A stretch of 64,000 nt of DNA from Variovorax paradoxus (lineage in GTDB: Bacteria > Pseudomonadota > Gammaproteobacteria > Burkholderiales > Burkholderiaceae_C), in NCBI RefSeq assembly GCF_029919115.1, contig NZ_CP123990.1:3746501-3810500 (forward strand). The letters run 5' to 3'. Shown here piece by piece: positions 1 to 9,870 of this stretch. The first letter of the stretch is position 1; every line of letters begins with the position of its first letter. The position numbers and the translations under genes are program-made. The notes below the pieces were generated by a model. It did not search any database. It worked only from the letters and a program-made list of their open reading frames with translations, and was not told where the DNA came from.

Positions 1-885
<885 letters not shown>

Positions 886-917
886 GGTCTGCCTTCCGGA
901 AAGTTGATCGGCCCGGC

Positions 918-1769
918 TCATGCGCCGTCCCTTTTGCGCTTGAACGCGGCGTTGAGAAAGCCGCTGAGCACCCCGACCATCAACAGCGGCGGCAGCGACA
1001 GCAGGATGACGGAGGCATTCAGAATGCCCCACGGCACGTCTCGCCCCAGCTGGCTGAGCTCAGAGGCGACGATGGGCAGCGTCTTCGCGTCCGAGGTGGT
1101 GAGCATCAGCGCGATGAGAAACTCGTTCCACACCAGCACAAAGCCGAAGGCGATGGCGCCGATCAGCGAGCGAGCGGCAATCGGCAGCGACACGCGAAAG
1201 AAGATGGCGTAAGGCCCGTAGCCGTCGACCCGGCCGGCCTCCTCCACCTCCTTGGGCACCGCCTTGAAAGCGGGAATCGCCAGCCAGATCACGGTGGAGA
1301 GCGTGAGCAGCGTGTAGGTCACGATGAGCGCAATGCGGGTGTCGTAGAGCTCCAGCTGCAGCCAGATCACCATCAGCGGAATGGCGACAGCCACCGGCGG
1401 CAGGAACCGCATCGACAAGACGAAGAACTGGATGTCGTTGGCCCAGCGCAGCGGATAGCGCGCCAGCGCATAGGCGGCAGGCAGCCCCAGCACCGCGCCA
1501 ATGACCACAGCCGAGCCGACCACCACCAGCGAGTTGACCAACCCGCTGGCCACGGAATCGCGGCCGAGCACGTAGAGGTAGTTTTCGAGTGTCGGCGTGA
1601 AGACGAACTTGGGCACCGCCGAGACGATGTCCACCCGGTTCTTGAACGAGTTGATGAACGTCCACAGCACCGGCACCAGCGCGGAGAGCCCCGCGCCCAC
1701 CAGCACCAGGCGCGCGAGCAGCGTGCCAAGGGAGAACGGCTTTTTCTTGCTCACGAGGGTCGCGTCCAT
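918..1769 (-). CDS. ABC transporter permease, MalG type
   Basis: This is an inner-membrane permease of a carbohydrate importer, about 280 residues with six predicted membrane segments. The cytoplasmic EAA loop that docks the ATPase is visible as [16 protein letters not shown] followed by SLPIA. It pairs with the MalF-type permease upstream to make the channel. I used the ATG at 1769. A GTG at 1754 would overlap the upstream stop by 4 bp (GTGA), exactly like the junction between the binding protein and the first permease, so that start is an equally good choice (278 residues). Neither has a strong Shine-Dalgarno sequence. Confidence 0.92.
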   Translation of the reverse strand: MDATLVSKKKPFSLGTLLARLVLVGAGLSALVPVLWTFINSFKNRVDIVSAVPKFVFTPTLENYLYVLGRDSVASGLVNSLVVVGSAVVIGAVLGLPAAYALARYPLRWANDIQFFVLSMRFLPPVAVAIPLMVIWLQLELYDTRIALIVTYTLLTLSTVIWLAIPAFKAVPKEVEEAGRVDGYGPYAIFFRVSLPIAARSLIGAIAFGFVLVWNEFLIALMLTTSDAKTLPIVASELSQLGRDVPWGILNASVILLSLPPLLMVGVLSGFLNAAFKRKRDGA

Positions 1770-2629
1770 TTCCAGATGTAGGTGAATGCCACGGTCGAGG
1801 CGACCATCATCAGCACCGCCATGCTCGACGCGTACGAAATGCGGCCCGACTCGATGAAGCCCTGCGAAAAGGCGTACATGTCCAGCGTTTCTGTGGAAAT
1901 GCCGGGCCCGCCGCGCGTCATCACGTAGATCAGGTCGAACGCGCGCAGCGACTCGACCATCTTCACGAAGGTCAGGCTGATGAGCGGCGCCTTCAGCATC
2001 GGCAACGCCACGTAGGCGTAGACCTCCCACGTCTTCGCATGGTCCATGCGCGCGGCTTCGAAAGGTTGCGGCGGCAGCGTTTCGAGCAGCTTGAGCACGA
2101 TGACGGCAAAGAACAGCCCCCACTGCCACACGTCCACGAAGGCCACGGTCAGCAGCGCCGTCACCGGGCTGGCAAGCAGGTCCAGCGGCTCGCCGGTAAT
2201 GGCCTTGTACGGCCAGGTCAACAGGCCGAACAACGGATGGAAGGCAAACTTCCATACGAAGGCGGCCGACACGCGCGGCAGCAGCACCGGCACGATGAAC
2301 AGCATCGACAGCACGTTGCGCCAGCGCGGTGTCGCGCATTGGAAGAGCAGCACGCCCAGCAGCACGGCCAGGCCCATGGTGGCGCTGACGGTCAGCACTT
2401 CCCACGTCAGCGACACCCCCACCGAGTTCAGGAAGCGCCGGTCGGAAAACAGCTGGACATAGTTCGACAACCACACCCAGCTCGAATCGGCCTGCCCCAG
2501 CTCACGGTCCTGCAGCGAGATGACGATGGCAAACAGCGTGGGCACCAGCGCCAGAACCGCCAGCACCAGCAGCCCCGGCCCGATGAAGACGGCCGGGAGC
2601 CTTGTCTTGTTGCGCCTTGTCTTCTTCAC
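1751..2629 (-). CDS. ABC transporter permease, MalF type
   Basis: This is the second inner-membrane permease, 292 residues. A hydrophobic first segment (FIGPGLLVLAVLALVPTLFA) follows a basic N-terminus, and the EAA loop reads FEAARMDHAKTWEVYAYVAL. The GTG start at 2629 overlaps the stop codon of the binding-protein gene by 4 bp, which points to translational coupling, and the gene's own stop overlaps the next permease. Longer in-frame starts exist upstream but would run into the binding-protein gene. The substrate is unknown beyond the carbohydrate-type family. Confidence 0.92.
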   Translation of the reverse strand: MKKTRRNKTRLPAVFIGPGLLVLAVLALVPTLFAIVISLQDRELGQADSSWVWLSNYVQLFSDRRFLNSVGVSLTWEVLTVSATMGLAVLLGVLLFQCATPRWRNVLSMLFIVPVLLPRVSAAFVWKFAFHPLFGLLTWPYKAITGEPLDLLASPVTALLTVAFVDVWQWGLFFAVIVLKLLETLPPQPFEAARMDHAKTWEVYAYVALPMLKAPLISLTFVKMVESLRAFDLIYVMTRGGPGISTETLDMYAFSQGFIESGRISYASSMAVLMMVASTVAFTYIWKWTRPS

Positions 2630-3903
2630 TTCTTGCGTCGCGCGATCAGCTGCCTGGCGTAGGCGTCGAGTTCGTCCAGCCCGCCCTTGATGTCGCTGCG
2701 CGAGCCGGTGATCAGCTCTTCGAGAATGATTCCCCAGCGGTCGCCCAGGTCGGGCCAAGCCGGGTCTTGCCAGAAGTTCACCGCCGTGAGCTTGCCGGTG
2801 TCAGCCAGCGCCTTGCCCAGGTCGGCGCCGTAGCGCTTGGCGAACTCGGGACTGCCGAGCACGCTGGTGCGGTTCAGTTCGCCGAACTGGCCTTCGGCAA
2901 GGCGACGCTGCTCGTTCTTCTTGGAGGTGGCCCAGGCGATGAACAGGCCCGCGCATTTTTTCGCCTCTTCGGTCTTGTTGGCCTTGGTGCCGATGGCCAG
3001 CCCGTGGCCGTAGCCTCCGCCGGTCAGCGGCGAAGGCGGCGGCAGGTAGGCCACCTTGCCGATCACGGTGGACATTTTCGGGTCGAGCGCGTTGCCCGCC
3101 AGCGGTGTCGATTCGATCAGCATCGCCACCTTGCCAGCCAGGAATGCGCCCGTGGACTCGTCCCATCCGCCGGTCTTCGTGCCCGGCGCGGAATACTTGA
3201 ACAGTTCGAGATAAGTCTGCGTGGCCTTCACCGCCGCAGGCGAGTTGAACACCGGCTTGTCGCCGTCGAACCACTGGCCGCCGTTGCCGCGGAAGAACGG
3301 CATCCAGCGCCATACGTTGGCGCCCGAGCCGCGCTGGCCGCGCAAGGCCACGCCGTAGATCCCGTTGGCGGGGTCGTTGAGCTTCTTCGCGGCGGCGACA
3401 AATTCCTCCAGCGTGGCCGGCGGCTTGACGCCGGCCTTTTCGAGCAGGTCCTTGCGGTACACCAGCAGGTCGCCGCCGCCGGTGAGCGGCGCGAACCAGG
3501 CCTCGCCGCCGAAGGTGGCCACCTTCTGCCGGCCGGGGTCGAAGTCCGCGTAGTCGTAGTCGGCCGGGTAGTACTTCGCTAGCGGCGCAATCCATTTCGA
3601 CTGGGCGAACAGCGGCACATTGGCCTCGTCGACGTAGTACACGTTGTACTTGCCGACAGTGGAAGCGTCGGCGCGCGTCTTGGTGCGGCGGTCGTTCTCG
3701 TTGAGGTTGTCGATGCTGAAGGAGGCGCCGCTCAGGCTCTTGAACTCGTCCTTGTACTTTTCGAGCAGGGTCAGGCCGTCGCGGGGCTGCGACAGCACGC
3801 GCACGTCTTCCTTGCAGACCCGGGCCTGCGCCTGGCCCCAGGTGGCCAGCGCTGCCAGCAGCATGGCGCCGGCCGTGATGCGGCGTGTGGTTCGAGTCGA
3901 CAT
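2626..3903 (-). CDS. Extracellular solute-binding protein (family 1, sugar type)
   Basis: This is the periplasmic receptor of the ABC importer, 425 residues. The ATG at 3903 is preceded by AGGAG at good spacing. A signal peptide is visible: a basic start, a hydrophobic ITAGAMLLAALATWG core and cleavage near QAQA. The body resembles MalE-like family 1 binding proteins (segments ...GGGDLLVYRKDLLEKAG... and ...LFIAWATSKKNEQRR...). It is the first gene of the operon, so the promoter should lie in 3904-4078. No regulator sits beside the operon, and the ligand cannot be read from the sequence. Confidence 0.92.
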   Translation of the reverse strand: MSTRTTRRITAGAMLLAALATWGQAQARVCKEDVRVLSQPRDGLTLLEKYKDEFKSLSGASFSIDNLNENDRRTKTRADASTVGKYNVYYVDEANVPLFAQSKWIAPLAKYYPADYDYADFDPGRQKVATFGGEAWFAPLTGGGDLLVYRKDLLEKAGVKPPATLEEFVAAAKKLNDPANGIYGVALRGQRGSGANVWRWMPFFRGNGGQWFDGDKPVFNSPAAVKATQTYLELFKYSAPGTKTGGWDESTGAFLAGKVAMLIESTPLAGNALDPKMSTVIGKVAYLPPPSPLTGGGYGHGLAIGTKANKTEEAKKCAGLFIAWATSKKNEQRRLAEGQFGELNRTSVLGSPEFAKRYGADLGKALADTGKLTAVNFWQDPAWPDLGDRWGIILEELITGSRSDIKGGLDELDAYARQLIARRKK

Positions 3904-4078
3904 CGTTCGTCTCCTAGTGGCTTGTTGTGGATTGCCGGCAACTTGCCGGCGTGTGGACGGCAGAAGCAGGAGGGACGAAGCGTATGCAGCCGATGCCCGG
4001 CGCCGCGTACACGCAGACCGGTTGACTGATATTTTTATGACCAGCCGGCTCGGGGTTTTGCCGGGGGTCAGGGTCGTA

Positions 4079-4609
4079 TCAGGCGAGCAGTTCCGCCATC
4101 TTCGACAACGCCGCCTCTGGCGTCGGCGCAATGTGGATCGAGCAGGCCAGCATGAGGTTCAGCGGCTGTCCGAAATCCTCGACCGCAATGCCGCTGCCGT
4201 TTTCGCGCAGCACGCCGGCCGGGTCGATCGCGCATGGCAAGGCGGACCTGGCGCGGTCCGCATAGCTGCCTTCCGGAACGCCATAGGCCACGACGGGAAT
4301 GCCGAGCGCCACCGCGGCGCCGACCTCGAAGACCGTGCCCGAATCGGGCTCCAGGCCACGAAAGCACGCCAGATTGGCCACCACTCCATCGGCACCGCGA
4401 AGGCGCAGCATGTTGGCCTCGTAGATGCGCTTTTCAGGAGCTTCGGCGCTCAGCTCCTCGTTGCCGTCGGCCGGCAGCAGCGCCGCAAGTCCCAGCGCCT
4501 CGCAGGCCGCCGCAAGCCGCACGAAGTGGTCCCGCGCGTCGGGGCGAAAGACGTCGGGCCCCGCCAAGTAGATGCGCGGGCGCGACCGGGGTTCGAGATT
4601 TGCGATCAT
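4079..4609 (-). CDS. Nucleoside 2-deoxyribosyltransferase family protein
   Basis: This is a predicted cytoplasmic enzyme of 176 residues that would cleave or transfer the deoxyribosyl group of nucleosides or nucleotides. The N-terminal strand-loop IYLAGPDVF and the segment PDSGTVFEVGAAVALGIPVV carry the family's active-site features, including the Glu of FEVG. The ATG at 4609 was chosen. A GTG three codons earlier (4618) is possible, and neither has a clear ribosome site. The gene is unrelated to the ABC operon in orientation distance and probably has its own promoter. The exact substrate is not predictable. Confidence 0.82.
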   Translation of the reverse strand: MIANLEPRSRPRIYLAGPDVFRPDARDHFVRLAAACEALGLAALLPADGNEELSAEAPEKRIYEANMLRLRGADGVVANLACFRGLEPDSGTVFEVGAAVALGIPVVAYGVPEGSYADRARSALPCAIDPAGVLRENGSGIAVEDFGQPLNLMLACSIHIAPTPEAALSKMAELLA

Positions 4610-4829
4610 GGGAAGCACATCTTAGTTTTTCAGCACCCTGCGTGTGCAGGTACTTGACCAGGATGTCCATTGCCGCGAACCGTCATGAACGGTCATCCGT
4701 CACGCAAGGCCGGACTTCCTCGCGAATGGCCCCGTGTCTCGCTCGCTCTTCGCTGCTACAGTTTTTTCCGGACGAGCACGCGCTCGAAACCGCCCGTCAA
4801 CGGCGCTGGCAACGGAGAGGAAAAATGCA

Positions 4830-5480
4830 ATGAAAAACCCAATGGAGCGACTTGAAAAGTGGCTGGAGGTAAATCTCCCGGAGGTGTACGCGGATCTGGC
4901 GCAAGGATGCCCCGAAGCCGCCGTTTCGGAATTCGAAAGTCTCGTGGGAAGGGCGTTTCCACAAAGCCTGAAAGATCTTTATAGCGCCCACGACGGGCAA
5001 AAAGGGGAAGCCGACACCGGCCCCTTCTACGGCCTGATGTTCTTGCCCCTTGCCGACGCGAAAAGGCATTGGGCCCGCTGGAACTCGATGGTCGACCAGA
5101 GTTCGGCCGAGGAGATGAAGACCGCAGGCGCGCTCTCCAAATCGGCAACGCCTGGCGCCATCAAGGAGGTCTACGCAAACAAGTACTGGATTCCGTTCGC
5201 GTACGACTCCGCAGGCAATCATCTCGGCGTCGACCTCGACCCGGGGGAAAGCGGAACGTTCGGGCAGGTCATCAATTTCGGCCGAGACGAAAACGAGAAG
5301 TTCGTCGTGGGCAGTTCGCTGGCAACGTTTCTCGACTGGATGGCCGATCAATTGGATTCGGGCAACTCGAATATCCATGACGAGGATGACGGAGGCCGGA
5401 GCTTCAATATGAAAACGCCCAAGACATTTCACTTCCTCGACGCGGTACCGGAGCTGTTTGCCTCGCAGCGCGGCACCTGA
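4830..5480 (+). CDS. SMI1/KNR4 family protein
   Basis: This is a 216-residue cytoplasmic protein of the SMI1/KNR4 (SUKH) fold. Family features visible are the N-terminal helix MERLEKWLEVNLP, the motif EFESLVGRAFPQSLKDLYSA followed by HDGQ, and the central YWIPFAYDSAGNHLGVDLDP. The start ATG at 4830 follows GGAGAGG at good spacing. An overlapping ATG at 4825 opens only a two-codon frame. SUKH proteins in bacteria often act as immunity proteins against contact-dependent toxins, but no toxin gene is adjacent here, so that role is only a possibility. Confidence 0.85.
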   Translation: MKNPMERLEKWLEVNLPEVYADLAQGCPEAAVSEFESLVGRAFPQSLKDLYSAHDGQKGEADTGPFYGLMFLPLADAKRHWARWNSMVDQSSAEEMKTAGALSKSATPGAIKEVYANKYWIPFAYDSAGNHLGVDLDPGESGTFGQVINFGRDENEKFVVGSSLATFLDWMADQLDSGNSNIHDEDDGGRSFNMKTPKTFHFLDAVPELFASQRGT

Positions 5481-5507
5481 CGCGCCGAGCCGGGCCTCGA
5501 TGCCGAT

Positions 5508-6458
5508 TCAAGCCGCGGCGGCAACCGGCGTGTTCTGCGCCGTACGAAGTCCGAACCGGTCTTGCGCCTGCTGCCGGTAGGCCGAGGGTGTCATGCCCTT
5601 GAGCTGAAGAAAACGCCGGTTGAAATTGGCGAGGTTCGAAAAACCCACCTCATAGCAGATGTCGCTCACCAGCCGGTCGGACACTTGCAGCATCTCGCAG
5701 GCTTTCGAAATGCGCAGGCGGGTGACGAAGTCGGTGAACGTGCTGCCCATGTGCTTGTGAAAGTAGCGCGAAAAGCTGCTTTCGGCCATGTTGGCCACCG
5801 CGCACACGGCCGGCAGCGAGAGGTCTTCAGTGAGGTGCTGATCGAGGTAGTCGAGCACGCGGCGCATGCGCGAGTTGGCGCTCGGGTCTTCGCCCAGCGG
5901 GCCGGCGGCACTCGAAATCTGGCGATAGTCTTCCCAGTTGGCGAGCTCGTGCAGCAGGCCGATGAACTCCGACAGCCGGGCCAGGCCCTCCTGCGCCTGA
6001 ACACGCGCAAAGCGCTCCCGCACACGCTCGCCGATACCGAAGAACTCGACGCCGAGCTTCGCGCGGTCGAGCATCGGCAGCACCGCTTCCAGCTCGGGGA
6101 ACAAGCCCACGCCCTTGCGCAGCGGCTCGTCGCGAAAATGTATGACCATGCTGCGGTCGGCAATGCCCTCGGGCGGTACGCCGTCCGAAATCCAGGTGTG
6201 CGGCAGGCGCCCGCCCACAAGCGCAACGTAGCCGGGCTCGAAGCGTCCGATGTGGTTGCCGACATAGGCATCGCCGCTGCTGCGGTTGATGATCTGCAGT
6301 TCGTACTCGTCGTGGTAGTGCCAGCAGTCGAACGGCCAGGGCACGCCGTGCTGCAGGCAGCGCACGGAGCTCCCGCCCGCCGGCTCGAATCCGAGCCGCG
6401 GATCGCGCATCAGTTCATGTTCGAGTTCCGGCTTTCGCGCGGCGTGGTGTCTGCTCAT
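5508..6458 (-). CDS. AraC family transcriptional regulator (second of a pair)
   Basis: This is a DNA-binding regulator of 316 residues. It has an N-terminal cupin-like sensing domain (WHYHDEYELQIINRSSG) and a C-terminal double helix-turn-helix: LSLPAVCAVANMAESSFSRY, then ICYEVGFSNLANFNRRF ending in KGMTPSAYR. The ATG at 6458 overlaps the stop codon of the upstream AraC gene (ATGA), so the two are translated together. The pair is divergent from the FAH-family gene at 7585, which is the nearest plausible target. The effector is unknown. Confidence 0.9.
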   Translation of the reverse strand: MSRHHAARKPELEHELMRDPRLGFEPAGGSSVRCLQHGVPWPFDCWHYHDEYELQIINRSSGDAYVGNHIGRFEPGYVALVGGRLPHTWISDGVPPEGIADRSMVIHFRDEPLRKGVGLFPELEAVLPMLDRAKLGVEFFGIGERVRERFARVQAQEGLARLSEFIGLLHELANWEDYRQISSAAGPLGEDPSANSRMRRVLDYLDQHLTEDLSLPAVCAVANMAESSFSRYFHKHMGSTFTDFVTRLRISKACEMLQVSDRLVSDICYEVGFSNLANFNRRFLQLKGMTPSAYRQQAQDRFGLRTAQNTPVAAAA

Positions 6459-7414
6459 GGCATCTCTCGGGGGTGGCTTGCTTGCCTGTCGGGCCCTGCA
6501 GCCTTGGCCAGCCCGGCATCGGCCTGGCTGCGGAACTGCCTGGGCGTCACGCCGTTGCGCAGCCTGAACCGGCGGCTGAAGTAAACCGCATCGCCGAAGC
6601 CGCACTGCCGCGCGATGTCGGCGATGCGGGCGTTCGAGGTCAGCAGCAGTTCCTTCGCGCGCTCCAGGCGGCGCTCGGTCACCAGTTCGGTAAAGGTGCG
6701 GTGCGTCTGCTTCTTGAGCAGGTGCGCAAGATAGTTCGGCGACAGCATGGCCGCCGCGGCGGCATCGTTGAGCGACATCTCCTCGCCCAGGTGCTCGCGC
6801 ACATAGCGCATCACGCGTTGCAGCGCATCTCCGCCTGTGCTGCGGCCGCTCTGCAGCGCGGCCTGCGTGAGCAACTGCGCCTCGTGCCGGCTGCAGGCCA
6901 GGCCCATCAACTGCAGCAGAATGCCGCGGATCGCGCCCACGCTGCCGAAGCGCCGCTCACGGTTGAGCACGGCAAGCTCTTCGAGCCACCCGAGAATGCG
7001 CGCGAAATCGGTATCGCCGAAATGAAAGTCCATGTACTCCTGGAACAGGAAGGGCGCGAGCTCGGGCTGGCGCGAAACCGGCACCCCCTCGAGGTCGAGC
7101 GCCTCGACCGCCAGCTCGGGCCAGAGAAAACCCTGGTCGAAGTTCACGATGGCATAGCGGGCGCCGGGCGGATGCGGCACCACATGCACGCGGTACGGCA
7201 GCACAAAGCTCAGGTGCCCCGCGGTAAACGGGCGCACCGCGCCGCCAACGATCTGCTGCGACCCGCCGTGGATGCTGACCTGGATCTGGAAATACTCGTG
7301 CCGGTGCGGCCGCGCCAGCACGTCCCGCGCGCCTTCGAAACGAATGTCGAAGTCGAGATGGTTCGCGCGCTCCTGCATGCCGTAGAGGCGAAGGCTGGAT
7401 TGAAGGGCCGACAT
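6455..7414 (-). CDS. AraC family transcriptional regulator (first of a pair)
   Basis: This is a regulator of 319 residues with a cupin-type N-terminal domain (HRHEYFQIQVSIHGG) and a C-terminal AraC helix-turn-helix domain (SLNDAAAAAMLSPNYLAHLL, then IARQCGFGDAVYFSRRFR and the GVTPRQFR end). The start is the ATG at 7414. It leads a two-gene unit with the AraC gene at 5508, from which it differs clearly in sequence, so this is not a recent tandem duplication. The 170-bp gap to the divergent FAH-family gene at 7585 should hold both promoters. Confidence 0.9.
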   Translation of the reverse strand: MSALQSSLRLYGMQERANHLDFDIRFEGARDVLARPHRHEYFQIQVSIHGGSQQIVGGAVRPFTAGHLSFVLPYRVHVVPHPPGARYAIVNFDQGFLWPELAVEALDLEGVPVSRQPELAPFLFQEYMDFHFGDTDFARILGWLEELAVLNRERRFGSVGAIRGILLQLMGLACSRHEAQLLTQAALQSGRSTGGDALQRVMRYVREHLGEEMSLNDAAAAAMLSPNYLAHLLKKQTHRTFTELVTERRLERAKELLLTSNARIADIARQCGFGDAVYFSRRFRLRNGVTPRQFRSQADAGLAKAAGPDRQASHPREMP

Positions 7415-7584
7415 GGCGCGATGGTAAGCCCACGCCCGGCCACCGCAAGGTGAATGGCCGGTGTTGCTTGCGTCCTGTTTTTGCGTAGATGCGTGCAAGA
7501 ACGCGGCGGCAGTGCGCTCCAGAATGGCCCGGCTGGCCGCGGCCGGCTTTCATCGCCCATTCAAGGATTCAGGAGACAAAGATC

Positions 7585-8376
7585 ATGTCCAGTTCACGAC
7601 GCGGCCTGCTGGCCGGCTCCGCAGCCATTGCTGCCGGCGCAGTGGCCGGCTGCGCCATTCCGGCCGGTGCATCGCGCGCGCCGCAAACGCCTTTTGCGGT
7701 GGCGCAGACCACGGTTCCAATCGTCGGCAGCGAGCAGGCGTTTCCGGTACGCCGCATCTACTGCATCGGCCGCAACTACGCGGCTCATGCGCGCGAAATG
7801 GGGTCAGACCCCACCCGCGAGCCGCCGTTCTTCTTTCAGAAACCCACGGACGCGATCCAGGTCGTCACGCCCGGCACGGTGGCCGATCACCCCTACCCCA
7901 CGCTCACCAAAAATTACCACTACGAGGTCGAGCTGGTCGTGGCGCTCGGCAAGGGCGGCCGCGACATCGCGCCAGCAGACGCGCTGGGCCTCGTCTACGG
8001 CTATTCACTGGGCCTGGACATGACCCGCCGCGACCTGCAGCGCGAAATGGGCGACCAGAAAAAGCCCTGGGAAATCGGCAAGAGCTTCGACAAGTCGGCA
8101 CCCATTGGCCCGATTCATCCGGTGGCCAAGGTCGGCCACTACACCGACGGGGCAATCTGGCTCAAGGTGAATGGCCAGACCAAGCAGAACGCCACGCTCA
8201 AGCACATGATCTGGTCGGTGGCCGAGCAGATCAGTCGCCTGTCGCAGGCCTTCGAGCTGATGCCCGGCGACATCATCTATTCGGGCACGCCGGAGAATGT
8301 GGGCCCGGTGGTGCGCGGCGACGTGATCGAGATCCACATCGACGGCCTGCCGAACCTTTCGGTCCGGATCGTCTGA
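7585..8376 (+). CDS. FAH-family hydrolase with Tat/lipoprotein-like export signal
   Basis: This is a fumarylacetoacetate-hydrolase-family protein of 263 residues. The ATG at 7585 follows AGGAG at 7571. The catalytic domain begins near residue 57 (RIYCIGRNYAAHAREMG) and includes PPFFFQKPTDAI, YEVELVVALG and the family ending FSGTPE-like YSGTPENVGPVVRGD. The N-terminus is unusual: SSSRRGLLAGSAAIAAG is a twin-arginine-type signal, ending in VAGC (Cys23), a good lipobox. Family members normally work in the cytoplasm on acylpyruvates or related diacids. Here export and perhaps membrane anchoring are inferred. It is divergent from two AraC genes. Confidence 0.88.
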   Translation: MSSSRRGLLAGSAAIAAGAVAGCAIPAGASRAPQTPFAVAQTTVPIVGSEQAFPVRRIYCIGRNYAAHAREMGSDPTREPPFFFQKPTDAIQVVTPGTVADHPYPTLTKNYHYEVELVVALGKGGRDIAPADALGLVYGYSLGLDMTRRDLQREMGDQKKPWEIGKSFDKSAPIGPIHPVAKVGHYTDGAIWLKVNGQTKQNATLKHMIWSVAEQISRLSQAFELMPGDIIYSGTPENVGPVVRGDVIEIHIDGLPNLSVRIV

Positions 8377-8381
8377 TCGCA

Positions 8382-8414
8382 GAAGGTGGCCAGCCTCAGC
8401 TGCCGGCCACCTTC
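8382..8414. terminator. Inverted repeat between convergent genes
   Basis: The arms GAAGGTGGCC (8382-8391) and GGCCACCTTC (8405-8414) pair perfectly over 10 bp with a 13-nt loop. The right arm overlaps the last codons of pmbA. No long T-run follows, so the stem may act as a weak bidirectional terminator or only protect transcript ends. Confidence 0.5.
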
Positions 8415-9766
8415 ATGCGGTTGATCAGCACCGAGCCCGTGGTCTTCGCGCCGAAGGTGTAGGCATCGGCGCCGATGGCCTCGATGCCCATCAGCATGTC
8501 CTTCAGGTTGCCCGCAATGGTGATCTCCTGCACCGGAAAGGCGATGCGCCCCTTCTCGACCCAGAAGCCGCTGGCACCGCGCGAATAGTCGCCGGTCACG
8601 TAGTTCACGCCCTGGCCCATCAGCTCGATCACGAACAGGCCGGTGCCGAGCTTGGCCAGCATGGCGTCGAGGTCGTCGCCGGATTTGGTGAGGCGCGAGC
8701 TCAGCGTCAGGTTGTGCGAGCCGCCGGCGTTGCCGGTGGTCTTCATGCCGAGCTTGCGTGCCGAATAGGTCGACAGAAAGTAGCCTTCGAGCCGGCCGGC
8801 ATCCACCACCTTGCGCGCACGGGTGATCACGCCTTCGTCGTCGAACGGCGAGCTGCCCTTGCCGCGCATCACATGCGGGTCTTCCGCCACGTCCACGTGC
8901 TTGGGCAGCACCGGCTTGCCGAGCGAATCCAGGAGGAAGGTGCTCTTGCGGTACAGCGCCCCGCCGCTCACGGCCTGCACCAGCCCGCCCAACAGGCCGA
9001 CGGCCAGCGGCGACTCGAACAGCACCGGGCATTCGGTGGTCTTGATCTTGCGCGACTTGAGCCGGCTCAGCGCCCGTTCGGCGGCGTAGCGGCCCACGGC
9101 CTGCGGGCTGGCCAGTTCGTCGGCCGAGCGCATGGAGCTGTACCAGGAGTCACGCTGCATGTCGTCGCCCTTGCCGGCGATGGGTGCAACCGAAATCGAA
9201 TGCCGCGAACTGGCATAGCCGCCGCGAAAACCGTGCGTGTGGGCGCTGAAGAAGTGGCTCTGCTGGGCCGAAACGCCCGCGCCTTCGCTGTTGGTGATGC
9301 GCTTGTCGGTCGAAAGCGCCGCGGCTTCGCATTCCAGCGCCAGCTTGGCGGCCTGCTCGCTCGTCACGTCCCAGGGGTGGAACAGGTCGAGTTCGGGGTG
9401 GACCTTGGCAATGTCTTCCTCGTCGGGAAGACCGCTCACGGGGTCTTCAGCCGTGAAGCGGGCAATGTCGTAGGCAGCCTGCACGGTCTGGGCGATGGCG
9501 GCCTCGGAAAAGTCGGAGGTACTGGCGTTGCCGCGGCGGTGGCCCACGTAGACCGTGATGCCCAGCGACTTGTCGCGGTTGCGCTCGACGTTTTCGAGTT
9601 CGCCCTTGCGAACCGAGACGCTGAGGCCGCAGCCCTCGGAGGCCTCGGCGCCGGCATCGGTTGCACCGAGCTTTTTGGCGTGGGCCAGGGCCGTGTCGAC
9701 CAGGTTTTCGAAGAAGGAGCGGCTGTAGGCGAAGCCGGAATCGGCGCGCGAGGAAGATGTCGTCAT
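8396..9766 (-). CDS. pmbA: TldE/PmbA-type metalloprotease subunit
   Basis: This 456-residue protein matches PmbA (TldE), the partner of TldD in a peptidase that processes small modified peptides and helps degrade antitoxins such as CcdA. Typical segments are visible: GATDAGAEASEGCGLSVSVRKG near the N-terminus, YSARKLGMKTTGNAGGSHN and the C-terminal GASGFWVEKGRIAFPVQEIT. The HExxxH metal site of TldD is absent, as expected for TldE. The ATG at 9766 was used; longer frames would run into the divergent darP promoter. The head-to-head pairing with darP is conserved in many proteobacteria. Confidence 0.95.
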   Translation of the reverse strand: MTTSSSRADSGFAYSRSFFENLVDTALAHAKKLGATDAGAEASEGCGLSVSVRKGELENVERNRDKSLGITVYVGHRRGNASTSDFSEAAIAQTVQAAYDIARFTAEDPVSGLPDEEDIAKVHPELDLFHPWDVTSEQAAKLALECEAAALSTDKRITNSEGAGVSAQQSHFFSAHTHGFRGGYASSRHSISVAPIAGKGDDMQRDSWYSSMRSADELASPQAVGRYAAERALSRLKSRKIKTTECPVLFESPLAVGLLGGLVQAVSGGALYRKSTFLLDSLGKPVLPKHVDVAEDPHVMRGKGSSPFDDEGVITRARKVVDAGRLEGYFLSTYSARKLGMKTTGNAGGSHNLTLSSRLTKSGDDLDAMLAKLGTGLFVIELMGQGVNYVTGDYSRGASGFWVEKGRIAFPVQEITIAGNLKDMLMGIEAIGADAYTFGAKTTGSVLINRMKVAGS

Positions 9767-9870
9767 GTGGTGGCTATGATACTTGCGCCCCCTATTTTCC
9801 GTTTCCCCCGGCTCGCCCCTCTGCATTGCACGCGTTGCAACGCCGCACGGGGCGGCCCAGAATCCACCCC

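Noticed and set aside
7800..7815. GGGGTCAGACCCC palindrome inside the FAH-family gene
   Set aside because: It encodes the normal family segment MGSDPTREPP, so the symmetry is most simply explained by codon choice.
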